NCBI RefSeq assembly: GCF_932274485.2
Contig: NC_065886.2
Location: 37,869,501-37,933,500, forward strand
Direction of reading: 5' to 3'
Source: Patella vulgata
Taxonomy: Eukaryota; Mollusca; Gastropoda; Patellidae
Length of the DNA stretch: 64,000 nt
Shown: positions 21,481-32,377 of the stretch, piece after piece
Numbering within the stretch: position 1 is the stretch's first letter
How the letters are laid out: each line of letters starts with the position of its first letter
The notes under the pieces: generated by a model
What the model was told of the DNA's origin: nothing
Seen by the model: the letters and a program-made list of their open reading frames with translations, nothing else
The model's database searches: none
Program-made: the position numbers and the translations under genes

Positions 21481-23662
21481 GAAATACATTTTTTTCTAGA
21501 GACACAAAATAACCATTCTTCCTGCAAAAGTTTCAGAACAATAATGAAACTACTAAACGCCTCACCGCTTATCTCTCAAAAACGAATGGCCAAAACACAT
21601 AAATTATTAACGGTTCGGAGATGTTTTGTTACTATCCTTAAACACATGTTACTCTAGGCAATATCGATCCATTTTATTAAATTTAATATTCATGAGATAG
21701 TTAGCCATTCAACCAATCCCAGTCCGCGTTGTATTGCACAGGCAGGCATATTGGATATGGCCGAATGGGAACGAAGATCGGTTTTTTAAAGATGCCCCCT
21801 CAGATATGTGTTCAATTGATATTGTAGGTGAAATGGTTTATCTTTGTCTTTCCCAAATATCTGAAACTCTGTGATTACTCTCCGAAGAACTACGAACTGT
21901 ATCATTGACAAGAAGTCTGAAACATGCAATAGGAAATTAGCCAGACAGTCCATCATGGGGCTAGTCAGAAAGGGAGGACAAGACGGACATCCTACAGTCG
22001 TACCAATTGGGATCTATTAGCTGGGGTAACCTATTCTGAAGTGGTGACAGACGTTTGCTGACTGACCCACATTATCTCCAATCTCCGATCCCGAGAGGGT
22101 TTCATATCCTGAATTACCACTTAGGATCATGCACAGTAGGGTTTCGAAATAAACTTGTCACCGAGAAGAAAACCTTAATTTTCTTTTCCCGCATGTATCA
22201 TGTCAAGAATGCCAATTTCACAGATAAATTGGAACAAACTTGGAACAAATTCAACTTTAGATCTTATGCCAAACTATCATGAGAAAAATTCTACAGCTTA
22301 AAATGATTTTCCCGTACTAATCATGGCGCTCGATAGAATCCGAGAAAATTGTATAGGAACATATACTTTTTCGTTAGGCCCGCCTTGATCCCTTTTCAAT
22401 TTCTAAATGTTGTTTACTGTTAGGCCTATATACTTATAAAAGAGATTAATAAATTATCAGTCTTATGTTATCAGTATTTCGCCAGATGTCTAGATCCCGG
22501 CCTTTTGTTATTGATAAAGTCTAATGGTTACCAATAGTCACAGGTGTCAGAACTAATAAGAAAATAGTATATTGTGTGACCATATTGAATCTCTGATGAA
22601 ACAATCAAATGTTTCCCATTCAAAGTAGTTAGTGAGACAACTGCTTCATACGGATTGAATGTGCCTGTAGGTAAAATATTTTGTCCTCATTTTTTTTTTA
22701 AAATAATGAATTATTTGATTAAAGCGATTAACAACCCCATTTCGAAGTCACGTTTTTGGGAGGTTTTTTTTTGGGGGGGGGGGGGGTGACATTCTGATTT
22801 GAAAAGCCTGACGTAAAGCTTTTGTGACTTGGATTTAAAAATATTTTTGAGCCCTCTGGACAAGTAAAATAGGATTTAATGGATAATTTACACAACAGAT
22901 ACGACACTAACACATCTAGTACTTAGAATAAGGCTATTTTTTATTTTCTGGAGCTGTCAAGCCAGCAAGAGTGTTATTGTCCCTTGAAGGGAGTAGCATT
23001 AATATCGAGATGGTCAACAAGGAATGACTTGAATAGAACATTGAAGTCTTGAACATAGAGGATTACTAGTCGAAGCCCATCTTTAAGAATAATGGAGTTG
23101 TCTACCTTCAATCAGAAATCCAATAATTTTATATTCTAGATTTTAGAAGGCAAAAATATATATGTTCATTTATAATTATTTATGTTCTGGACTAGAACTA
23201 GAAATATACATACCTTGCCTTCTCTTGTCTATGTTTTAAGAAAGAGACAACTCTTGGTCTAGACAACTCTCATTTTATTTACTTTCGTTTCGTTAGTCTT
23301 TTCATTAATTTTGACCCAACCGACGGTCAAGACGACATCTAGTGTCGGAAAAAAGAGGAAAGTATTTTTATTGGAGGAGAACTAGGATATTGTTTTTAGA
23401 GATTTAATTTCTTAAAAAGACTGTGGCCAACAAACAGTATGAAATCATCTAGACTAGGGTTATTTTAAGGTGGGTATGAAAATCTTTCTCTGTTTATGTT
23501 TACTATACAAGTCTAGAAATGGCATCAGTGTGAAAAATAGTATTTCTTGGAAAAAAAAAAAATTCCAACCTTCTTTTCGCTTTATTTAAAAGGGTTATTT
23601 CCCCTTAGTGCAGACGACGCTAATTTTAATAGTTGACAAGTTCATCAAATAAGTTGACAAGT
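21481..23662. other. unassigned AT-rich sequence
   Basis: Nothing supported across 2.2 kb. The 75-codon frame at 22055-22282 has no recognisable family. A T-run and G-run pair lies at 22764-22787. Confidence 0.4.
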
Positions 23663-24129
23663 TTAAAGGAGCTAAATCGCTAACATTTGGGACCCAGAAA
23701 TTCACAAAAGTGGGTCGCAACGCATATAATACTGTAATATGAATGTATATAAACTGATTTACATTTAATGGTTTCCGTTTTTACTCCAATTTCAAATCAG
23801 TTATGTTCGGCGAAATAAGTCAGCAATCTCAATCGAGTGCAAATTTCTAGCGTCTAGTTATTCTAGTCTACATAACTCCATTTGATTTGGTGCAATGTGT
23901 CTAGCCTCGTCCCTCGAGTCTCTCAATACAACTGGGGCTGAAGCGCATTATGGTACACGATTCGTGTACCAATGTTAAAAAAATTATTTTATCTTAAATA
24001 TCGGATATCAGAAGCTCATCTTTTCCCAGTAAGTTTACATCATCAATGTTGATTTAAATTGGCCAATAATTCGTGTTTTCGATGTCGAAGATTTTGGAGG
24101 ATTTTGAGTTACGGACTTAGGTCCTTTAA
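23663..24129 (+). mobile_element. MITE-R, complete copy
   Basis: About 467 bp from TTTAAAGGAGCTAAATCGCT to GTTACGGACTTAGGTCCTTT(AA). The ends are inverted (AGGAGCTAAATC against AGGACCTAAGTC) and both abut TTAA, suggesting a TTAA target. Internal blocks shared with the other copies include TTACTCCAATTTCAAATCAG, TTATGTTCGGCGAAATA, GGTACACGATTCGTGTACCA (itself a 20-bp near palindrome) and TTGGATATCAGAAGC-like sequence. Confidence 0.8.
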
Positions 24130-25374
24130 GATTGTGGAATGATATATGGAGCACAAGACCCTGATCTCAATTTTATCTCTTGACTCAGTCTTACGTAATA
24201 TTGTCACTTCAAGACCTTTTCCTAGTACCCGTAGCCGTACCAGGATTCACTGTTTGTCCATACAGTAGGCTATACAGTTTCCCACAGTATGAGTATGGAA
24301 GTCTAATAATAATAACTCTACTAGGATTATTTTAAGCACAAGATAAGAGACCCCAAAATAGGAAGTGGATATTCAACTTATTGGATTTGGTGTCTGACCG
24401 GTGCAGACTAAGGAGTAAGATCTGTCTTGAATTGGATTTTTTTCTGAACGCTTAGTGTTTTGATGTAAGTGAGAACTGGTAGCACTTATTCTACTCTAAT
24501 AAAACGGGGTAGTGAGTGTTGAAATGCATTATGTGACTGAACATTTCCACTGGTAGTGGTAAGATTCTAAATCATTAGCATTTGGGAACCGTTTTAAAAG
24601 CAGAACGAAAGGGTTTTGTGGTAGGACTGAGCTTTTCCACTGGCACTGGTAAGATTATAAATCATTTTGGGAACTGTTTCTAAAGCTAAAGCCAAACAAA
24701 ATGGTTTTGTAAATTTTTCTGGTTGACAATGAAGGTAGGTGTTGGACAAAGCTAGCTTCAAAATTGTATGCAGAAATGCTAAATGCGTTATTTCTTCTTG
24801 ACTACTTATATTAATTGCGAATATGATTTGGTTTTGGAACAAGTTTTTTCAGTGAAAGTATGAGTCGTTTGACAATGAAGCTATTGTAAAGCAGGGTTGA
24901 CTTACATGTATTTAATGGAAACAGTACTTGATGTAGAGGACATGGTTATTGTAAAGAATTTCTTTAAACACTCATGTTAACCGAGCTGCCTTTGTTGCTT
25001 ATAATGTCAATACACTTACAGTGTACATGTATGTAGGATCTAGGACATGTAATGATGTAAGGTATATTATGGCAGTATTAATTAGACTGTGTATCAGATA
25101 ACATTGTGTTGTACATTTACAATGCAAACTTTGTGACCTATGCACATGTATTGACGGTACATTTGTAATATTGAAGGGGAATAACCCGGAATATTTTGTT
25201 AAAAATTTTGTAACTAATTTTGGATTTATTTCAAGCATACCTGGATATCATGACTTAGAAATGTAAAAAAATGAAGATACACATGTATACATTGTAAATC
25301 ATATAAAATTATATTATGTTACGGTTTATGAGATTTCAAGGAAAAAGAGATTTTAATTTCATTGTAACCTGTAT
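24130..25374. other. unassigned; small tandem duplication at 24541-24690
   Basis: 24541-24602 and 24632-24690 share TTTCCACTGGTAGTGGTAAG or its variant, then AAATCATT and TTTGGGAAC. Otherwise no supported gene; minus-strand frames of about 80 codons at 24594-24842 and 24999-25238 lack motifs. Confidence 0.45.
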
Positions 25375-25778
25375 TTAACATGCATTATGCAAGAGCTAAA
25401 TTTGCTTATTGTTGTAGGTCTTTCTTTTGACCTTAAATGTTATATAAACTATTAGACATTTCTTAACATGATAAAATCATAATCAACTCTCGATGCTATT
25501 GGATGCATCCAATTTTAAGTTGATTAGAACGGTTCGGCCAATTAATGATTTGATTTAAAAATGGTGAAACAAGGCTAAGCCAGGAACAACCAGTATGATA
25601 GTTACAATTAGTGCACACTTGTCAAACCTTCAAAGGCTAATATCTTCGCTCAGAATAAAATAATTTGAATAAAATTTTCAATATACATTGTTCATTGTCC
25701 CTTTTTGAACTATTAATATTACAGTAAGGACGTCTGGCAGCTCTTTATCTAAATCTTACAATGCTTCTTTAATATGTA
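25375..25778 (-). mobile_element. MITE-Q copy
   Basis: Inverse orientation of the family at 40318-40688: GCATTATGCAAGAGCTAAAT, AGGTCTTTCTTTTGACCTTA, AATCAACTCTCGATGCTATT, ACTTGTCAAACCTTCAAAGG, and CAGCTCTTTATCTAAATCTT. The right terminal inverted repeat is diverged. Confidence 0.75.
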
Positions 25779-25853
25779 GTTTTAGAACCCCACTTTTTAA
25801 AATTATAATAACTTGTTAATCTATAGAGATTTGGAATGATTTCTAATAATTAC

Positions 25854-26198
25854 TCCTAGAGTAGTGATTCTCAACCAGTGTGCCGCGAAATTTTGAACAC
25901 CAAGAAAATGTGAAAAAACATGTGATCCCAATTGAATATTCACTGGTGCCTACAGATAAGTTCATAGCTGTGTTTTTCTTTATTTAGTTTGATTCATTCT
26001 ATGTGTCTATGACTATATAGTCTCTGTGTACGGTTGTATTCCGTCTGACTTAAAATGTTTTTATTTTGCGAAATTCAGATATTTTTCATATATATTTAGC
26101 CAGGTGTGCCGCTATTTTGTCATGTGTTCTGCTATTTTTTCATTTGTTCCAAGGTGTGCCGCTGGCAAAAGAAAAGGTTGTGAACCACTGTCCTAGTG
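25854..26198. mobile_element. hAT MITE with 8-bp target duplication
   Basis: Element 25862-26190: left end TAGTGATTCTCAACCAGTGT, right end GGTTGTGAACCACTG. The flanks TCCTAGAG and TCCTAGTG (7 of 8 bases) form the expected 8-bp duplication. The interior matches 54440-54915 in the opposite orientation (for example TTTAGCCAGGTGTGCCGCTA). The CAGTGGTTCTCAACC terminus is the well-known hAT/Charlie type. No transposase. Confidence 0.82.
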
Positions 26199-26828
26199 TA
26201 ACATGTACCACCACTGATTTAAAGATATTTGGAATAATTTTCAATAATTACTGCTAGAGTCGCCACAAATGATTTAAAATGCTTTTGTTTGAAAAAGTGC
26301 AAAAGTCATCATTGGGTAGGCTATTTAGTCCCTCAGCAGATAACCATTTATTGTTTCAAGTCAAAAGATATGTGTACTGTACATGTATACATGTACTATA
26401 CATACACAAAACAAACTGAACCAACAATTCTAATATAGGGCATGCTGTTAAATCCTTATATTAAAGAATATACATTGCCACAAAAATATTTGTCTGGTAC
26501 ATGTAGTTACTTCCAAAAATGTATGACATATTTGGTATACATGTACATGTATATAATGGAAAGTAGATGGAGCCTCAGGGATAGAACTTTATTTGAAAAC
26601 ACAAAAGCAAAATTTTGCTTGTTGATTTCAAATGTACAAGCAAAACTAGGATTCTAAAGAAATTCAAGGGGCAATTTTATCTTTAATGAAAATACTTTTA
26701 TTATCTTTGGATTACATGTACAAGTTATGTTATACATTGGAGTGTACACATATTCCTTACAATTTCATTAAAAAGCTAATGGCTTATAAAACACAAGAAT
26801 GAACACACAAAACTGCCCTCAACACTAG
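26199..26828. other. unassigned AT-rich sequence
   Basis: 26215-26262 (GATATTTGGAATAATTTTCA, ATAATTACTGCTAGAG) repeats the sequence just left of the hAT MITE at 25826-25862. It is probably a small older duplication. Confidence 0.4.
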
Positions 26829-26900
26829 AGCTGGGCGATATCCCTGAAAACATTGCAATATTTTATAAAATGACAATACTTTCAGTTTATCAGGGGTTTT
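26829..26900 (+). mobile_element. hAT-like terminus (GAGCTGGGCGATAT)
   Basis: CTAGAGCTGGGCGATATCCC followed by ATTGCAATATTTTATAAAAT resembles the end of a widespread hAT family. Inverted counterparts TTGTCCAGCTCTG and AATGCCCAGCCCTGG lie at 34895-34915 and 35018-35034. Whether these are the two ends of one interrupted element is not certain. Confidence 0.45.
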
Positions 26901-27117
26901 TTAAATGTAAATAAATATGCATAAAAAGTTGGAAATACCCCTGGAGTATTCACTTGACACTTTCTAGTCAATATTATTATTTCTAGTCAATATTATTTTT
27001 AGCATACAGTACTGAATTTGCAAACAAAATTTACAAACTTGCAAAAGTTGTTGTTTATTACAGTTTTAATTTTCAAAATATTAATTATAATATTTTATTT
27101 AAATTAAAAATATTTAC

Positions 27118-27460
27118 ATACTAGCAGGATTCCCGGCTTTGCCCGGGGGTCATAACTCCGAAACTGGAAGTGGTAGACTAACGCCACCTGGCCTATGTTA
27201 CTCCCCGGTCCGAGCTACCCCTATACCCCAAATTTCAGACTCGGGGCAGACCTAGTGTAGCCGCCAACCCCGAACAGACCGGTTTTCTCGGGGGTCATAA
27301 CTCCGAAACGGGAAGTGGTAGACTAACGCCACCTGGCCTATGTTACTGCCCGGTCCGAGCTACCCCTATACCCCAAATTTCAGACTCGGGCAGACCTAGT
27401 GTAGCTGCCAACCCCGAACAGACAGACAAACGACAGTCACAAATATATATATAGATATAA
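27118..27460 (+). repeat. GC-rich tandem repeat, two units of about 145 bp
   Basis: A GC-rich island in AT-rich surroundings. After ACTAGCAGGATTCCCGGCTT at 27120 come two nearly identical units, each starting CGGGGGTCATAACTCCGAAA (about 27144 and 27289) and containing GGAAGTGGTAGACTAACGCC, CGGTCCGAGCTACCCCTATA and CAGACCTAGTGTAG. The array ends CGAACAGACAGACAAACGAC and an ATATATATAGAT tail. The start and tail resemble a transposon or retroposon 3' part. Confidence 0.75.
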
Positions 27461-27464
27461 TCTT

Positions 27465-27640
27465 TAAATGGCATTTAGTGATTGGGGTACACAATAACAG
27501 AACACAATTTTTATGGGAAACAATCACTGGTTTTATTCTAATAGCACGACGTTTCGACAAGTATTCTCTTATCGTTATCAAGCACAATATATAGATAGAT
27601 GGCGGAGGCACAAAAAAACATAAAAAAAAGTTTGTGTTCT
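27465..27640 (-). mobile_element. Penelope-like element 3'-end fragment
   Basis: Reverse complement matches the terminal segment downstream of the Penelope ORF at 34566-34655: TGCTTGATAACGA, then GAAACGTCG, AATAAAACCAGTGATTGTTT and CCCATAAAAATTGTGTT. No coding part is attached. The ORFs called over it are not genes. Confidence 0.65.
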
Positions 27641-28223
27641 TTCGTCCGTGCATATTTATTTTTATAGCTACCCTTGAAAACTTGCTTTTTCTCACTCAAG
27701 TGTATACCTTCTTGAAGTTGCATTATATAATACAAGGATAGTAAATTAAACATAAGTACTATGTCAAAAAGTGCCCATTGATGTCAAATACTGAAATAGC
27801 AATTTTTCGGATCAAGGACCGCACGTCCGCTGAATGATAATCACTAATCAGTCTACCGGAACTCTCAAAATATATAGTTGGCAATGTTGGCATTATTTAT
27901 ATTTCTGCATTATTAAAATCTATTTCAATCTGAAAATCAATGATTCCTTTAGAAAATCAAAGTATCGGTATAAACAATTTGTCAAGATGTATTATCAGTA
28001 TAGAAATTGAACAGAAACAGGGATAATGCTAACGGGTGGAAAAGTGAGCGAGAAGTCACGCGACGTAAACAAAGCTCCTTATCGGCATTTGCAACTTGTG
28101 GAATGAATACATGTACTCGGGAGTTTATAACAGTATTTATTCATCATTAAGCAATAAAATATCATAAAAAACATCAAAAGGAAAACATTTTTTCAATATT
28201 TTTGTTAAATATCATCCAGAAAA

Positions 28224-28736
28224 ATCAAAACGGTACACGTGTCAGTGTTTTTTTACTATTAAAACTGTTTGTGTCGCGTGAAAGCCATTCACGAATAACA
28301 TACATCTTTCACCGATGTCAGAATTTGTTTGATGGAATATAACGACAATAATGAAAGTACAGATGGTCAAACACCAAAAAAGGTCAATTATGATATGTGT
28401 GTATATTGTTTTATTTATTGAATAATCATATTCAGTAACAATAAGCGAAAAAATGTTACACACATTTTTTTTCGTTTGACATAATCAAAACGGTACATGT
28501 TTTTTTTCTATTAAAACTGTTTTGTGTCGCGTGAAAGCTATTCGCCAATAACGTACATTTTTCACCGATGTTGGAATTTGTTTGATGGAATATAACGACA
28601 ATAATGAAAGGACAGATGGTCGAACACAAAAGAAGGTCAATTATGATATGTGTGTATATTGTTTTTTTATTGAATAATCATATTCAGTAACAATAAGCGA
28701 AAAAATGTTACACACATTTTTTTTCGTTTGACATAT
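28224..28736. repeat. two-copy tandem repeat, unit about 258 bp
   Basis: Units at 28224-28479 and 28485-28736 are highly similar: AATCAAAACGGTACA, CTATTAAAACTGTTT, GTGTCGCGTGAAAGC, TTCACCGATGT, TTTGATGGAATATAACGACA, AATGAAAG, AAGGTCAATTATGATATGTG, TATTCAGTAACAATAAGCGA and TTTTTTTTCGTTTGACAT. A shard of the unit recurs at 40695-40755 (GTGTCAGAATTTGTTTG). Confidence 0.8.
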
Positions 28737-29403
28737 TTTGTAACACGCAGTCTACAAAATCAACACGCATTTTGCGTGTTTGCGTCCGTCAAATTCGATC
28801 CCTGTGGAGCCTGTCAATATGATTAGAAAATAATAGATTTCCTGAAAAACACCCACCAGGCACCTGCATGACAAAAAAATTTATAATTATGGTATCCCTG
28901 TATCCCTATTAATAAGAAAACAGGAATACAAAGTGTTTAGAAAATAAGTTGATAAAATAGGACAAAAGTTTAGATAAGATAGGAATTGAGCAGGTACAAA
29001 TATATATATTTAAGACCTCCCCAGATACATGTAAGGCATACTGATGGTGGCATGAAATCGATACAATGGAATGTTATTTTATCCAACCAAACAACACACG
29101 GTAAATACCTTATAATGGGCCATTTATTGACAATCGTCTTTGAACAGTGGTAAACAAGTAAACAGCTGACATTAACTCTTATATCTCTCAGATGTAATAT
29201 TGAAGTTTTTGGAGTAAAATGTGTATTTGAATGTGTGAGTTCCATTTCAGTTAGCCAATTGCCTTACTGGAACCCAATTCTGTGATTATAGCAAATTTTC
29301 TGTGATTGCCTAAAATCACTAGCCCTACATGTAAAATAAACGGCATATTCTATCAGTGTTACTGTTTATGTAGAAATGCTGGCTTTTAAACTGATTTTGA
29401 AAT

Positions 29404-29809
29404 TTCACAAGCTGTCTTAACCATTCCTTTCCCCTTCCTTTCGACTGGTTGACAAGTGGTCTTAATCATTCCTTCTCCCTACCTTTCCGCTGGTTAACAA
29501 GCTTTCTTGGTTATTCTTTCTTCTTTCCAGGCAATCTTAATCATTCCTTTCCCTTGCCTAGCTACTGGTTGGCAAGCGGTCTTAATAATTCCTTTCCCTT
29601 TCCTAGATACGGGGGGTTGGATGGCTGAATGGTTAGCGTGCGCGCGCTGTATCATAAAGTCGCCTGTCCAACCTCATGGGTTTTCTCCGGGTCCTCCGGT
29701 TTCCTCCCACTGCTAAAGACCCCTATGCGCAAGCGAATTATTGAAATAAAATTAAACCATATGTTAGTCCCGAAATGACCTAGTTTGTGTCGAGTGGACT
29801 TTAAACCCC

Positions 29810-29847
<38 letters not shown>

Positions 29848-30355
29848 GATACTGGTTGACAAGCAGTCTTAATCATTCCTTTCCCCTCCCTAGCAACTGG
29901 CTGACAAGCAGTCTTAATCATTCCTTTAACTTTCATAGCTAGTGGTTGACTCAACAAGCTATCTTAATCATTCATTTCCTACTTCCTATCTACTTGTTGA
30001 TAAGTGGTCTTAATCATTCCTTTCCCCTTCAGAGCTAATGGTTGACAAGTGGTCTTAATCAATCCTTTCCTTTTCCTAGCTACTGCTTGACTAGCAGTCT
30101 TAATAATTCCTTTCCCTTTCCTAGCTACTGTTTGTCAAACATTCTTAATCATTCCTTACCACTTCCTACCTACTTGTTGACAAGCTTTCTTGGCAATTCT
30201 TTTCGCCTTTCCTAGCTACTGGTTGACAAGCGGTCTTAATCATTCCTTACCCTTTCCTAGCTACTGCAGTACTGGTTGACAAGTTGTCTTGGTCATTCTT
30301 TCCTTTCCACTGGTTGACAAACTTTCTTGGCCCATCCTACAGATTGACAAGCTAA
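29404..30355 (+). repeat. minisatellite, unit about 46 bp, interrupted by a SINE
   Basis: Roughly 15-18 variable units of TTCCTAGCTACTGGTTGACA followed by AGCGGTCTTAATCATTCCTT and TCCCC, head to tail. The array is split by the SINE-B at 29611-29842. Unit lengths vary by a few bases and the ends decay. Confidence 0.85.
29601..29852 (+). mobile_element. SINE-B copy with 10-bp target duplication
   Basis: SINE at 29611-29842: head GGTTGGATGGCTGAATGGTT (box A), a shortened box-B region, CTCCGGGTCCTCCGGTTTCC, TCCCACTGCTAAAGACCCCT, GCGCAAGCGAATTATTGAAA, CGAAATGACCTAGTTTGTGT, and a (CT)n tail. It is flanked by TCCTAGATAC at 29601-29610 and 29843-29852, which is minisatellite sequence. Clean target duplications imply insertion by LINE machinery after the array formed. 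Confidence 0.9.
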
Positions 30356-30419
30356 TGCACATATATCCCGAAAATTTCTTTCTACTGGTTCAGTATACCC
30401 ACTTTCTACATGCATCAAA

Positions 30420-31235
30420 TGTTTGATACTATTTTAAATAATAATGTTTGTATTGCTTTGGCTGCTTTCAAACCCTCTGTTGACAATCATTTTATAAGTC
30501 AAAACTTGTACAGTGCATAGATGACATTAAAACTTGGATGACTTCAAACTTTATTAAGTTAAACGATGACAAAACTGAATATCTACAAATTGGTTCTGTA
30601 AATGTGCTTAGTAAAGTTGACTCTGATCCTTCAATTGGTGTGTGTAAAACTGTTATATTCCCATCACAAACTGCAAGAAACATGGGAGCCATCTTTGAAA
30701 ATCATGTTAATAATATTTGTAAGAATGGCTATTATAATCTATCAGTAGAATAAGTAAATATTTATCTGTTGATGCTATTAAAACTTTAACTCAATCTCTT
30801 GTTATTTCACGTTTTGATTGTTTGAACTCCCTGGTTAAGCTACTTTCAAAACTACAAAAACTGCAAAGTTCCACAGCACGCCTGGTTACTGACTAGTGTG
30901 GGTTATCATGAGCACACAACTCCAATTCTTTATACCCTTCATCCTGTATCATTCAGAATTGATTTTAAAATTTTGTTAATCACATACAAATGTCTAATGC
31001 TTTAGCACCTCCATGCTTGACCGAATTGATACAAATCTGCACTTCAGTGAGAAACACAAGGTCGTAGTACAACCTCGAGCCAGACTAGCATCCTATGGTG
31101 AGAGGGCCTTTTCATTTTATGTACCGTTACTTTGGAACAAATTACCTTATTTTATTTGGAAATCACCTTCTATTATTACATTCAAATCACACTTAAAAAC
31201 TTATTTATTCAAACACGCTTTTTGATGATTTTACA
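30420..31235 (+). mobile_element. LINE 3' end, CR1/L2-like, decayed
   Basis: Plus-strand coding of a reverse transcriptase thumb and C-terminal region. The frame at 30538-30750 begins MTSNFIKLNDDKTEYLQIG (the usual WM..N.LKLN..KTE motif) and reaches NMGAIFENHVN. It is then broken by frame changes near 30745 and around 30890. 31013-31222 has ARLASYGERAFSFYVPLLWN, KLPYFIWKSPSIITFKSHLK and TYLFKHAF before the stop, the typical CR1/L2 C-terminus. It is 5' truncated with no endonuclease or catalytic motifs, so it is non-functional. Confidence 0.85.
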
Positions 31236-31515
31236 CATTTGACTGTTTTATGTGTAGATAAAATAAATTTAATATTATTAATTACATTGTCTTTTTCTTT
31301 TTACTGTTTTTAGGACCTGTTTTTTGTTATTTTTTGTAACTTTTCTTTTTTATCATATAAATTGTATTTTTACTTTGTTAATATCAATTTATTTTCAACA
31401 TCTGTTTATTTATTAGTTGATAGCATTGATTGAAATTACTAAATTTTCTGCATAGGATTAGGTATAGATGAATGATATACATGTATTTGAAATTTCCATT
31501 ATTGCGATAACAATA
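31236..31515. other. T-rich sequence between LINE and Penelope element
   Basis: Probably the LINE 3' untranslated tail, followed by GCGATAACAATATAGAAATC, which resembles interior sequence of the GCTGGGCGATA hAT family. Confidence 0.4.
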
Positions 31516-31585
31516 TAGAAATCCACAATGTATTGCCAGTATTGCAATATTATGTGAGGATAAGTTTATACGTGCAAGCAACAGT

Positions 31586-32377
31586 GTGACCTTCTTAATG
31601 AGATGTAGAAATAGTGACTTAATTCCCAAAGGCTTAATTGTTAAATCTCCAGTCAACTCAAATGCCGCCAAAAAGATTATTAGATATGCCAGCAAATGTT
31701 TACTAAGAGAAAGGCTTCAGCACTACAGAAACGAAAAGCAGAAACTCTCCATTAGCATCAACCAACTTCAAGCTGAACTCCAAAACATCATTACGAATGG
31801 TGACCATCAGAAATTCAATGAAATACAGAAAAAAGCACAGGAAAGTTTGAATAAACAAGTTAAACTAAAACATACCCAAAAATTCGACAAGTTGAAACAA
31901 ATTAAAGAGAAAACGATACCAAACTCCAAAAGCAATACCACTAACGATTACCTAACTAAAACAGTTGTCAACATTAGCGACCGAAATTTAACAGAAGATG
32001 AAATCAATCTACTCTCCAAGGGACTCAACTTTGTACCATCCAACCAAAAACCTCATACAGATACCTTTATAGCCAATATTGAAAAGGTACTACGACAATT
32101 AGCACCAGGTGGGAAAGTGGAATACCTCAGACATCAAGTAACCGACCTACTTCTTAAAGCCAAACCGCAACCAAGTAACATCACCCAGAAGCAGAAGAAG
32201 GCACTAAAGGAACTACGCAATGATCCAAAGATAACAATCGTGCCAGCAGATAAGGGGAAAGCTACTGTAGTAATTAACACACCATTGTTGAAGACTTACT
32301 TAAAGATACCTCAACCTACCGACGCCTCAGAAAAGATCCAACCAACACACATGTTAAAAATTACGAAAAAATTTTGA
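31586..32377 (+). CDS. Penelope-like element protein, N-terminal part
   Basis: 263 residues, initiating at a GTG in this frame; the frame is open a little further upstream (KFIRASNSV), so the true start is unknown. Residues 1-200 are Lys/Gln/Asn-rich with a predicted helical segment (RLQHYRNEKQKLSISINQLQ). LTEDEINLLSKGLNFVPS at about residue 135-152 and ITIVPADKGKATVVINT at about 216-232 are hallmark segments before and at the start of the Penelope reverse transcriptase. The frame overlaps the start of the next one. Confidence 0.85.
   Translation: MTFLMRCRNSDLIPKGLIVKSPVNSNAAKKIIRYASKCLLRERLQHYRNEKQKLSISINQLQAELQNIITNGDHQKFNEIQKKAQESLNKQVKLKHTQKFDKLKQIKEKTIPNSKSNTTNDYLTKTVVNISDRNLTEDEINLLSKGLNFVPSNQKPHTDTFIANIEKVLRQLAPGGKVEYLRHQVTDLLLKAKPQPSNITQKQKKALKELRNDPKITIVPADKGKATVVINTPLLKTYLKIPQPTDASEKIQPTHMLKITKKF

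Noticed and set aside
29618-29680. tRNA gene on the plus strand
   Set aside because: The head has box A and B but no acceptor-stem pairing, and is joined to the SINE-B body with a target duplication.
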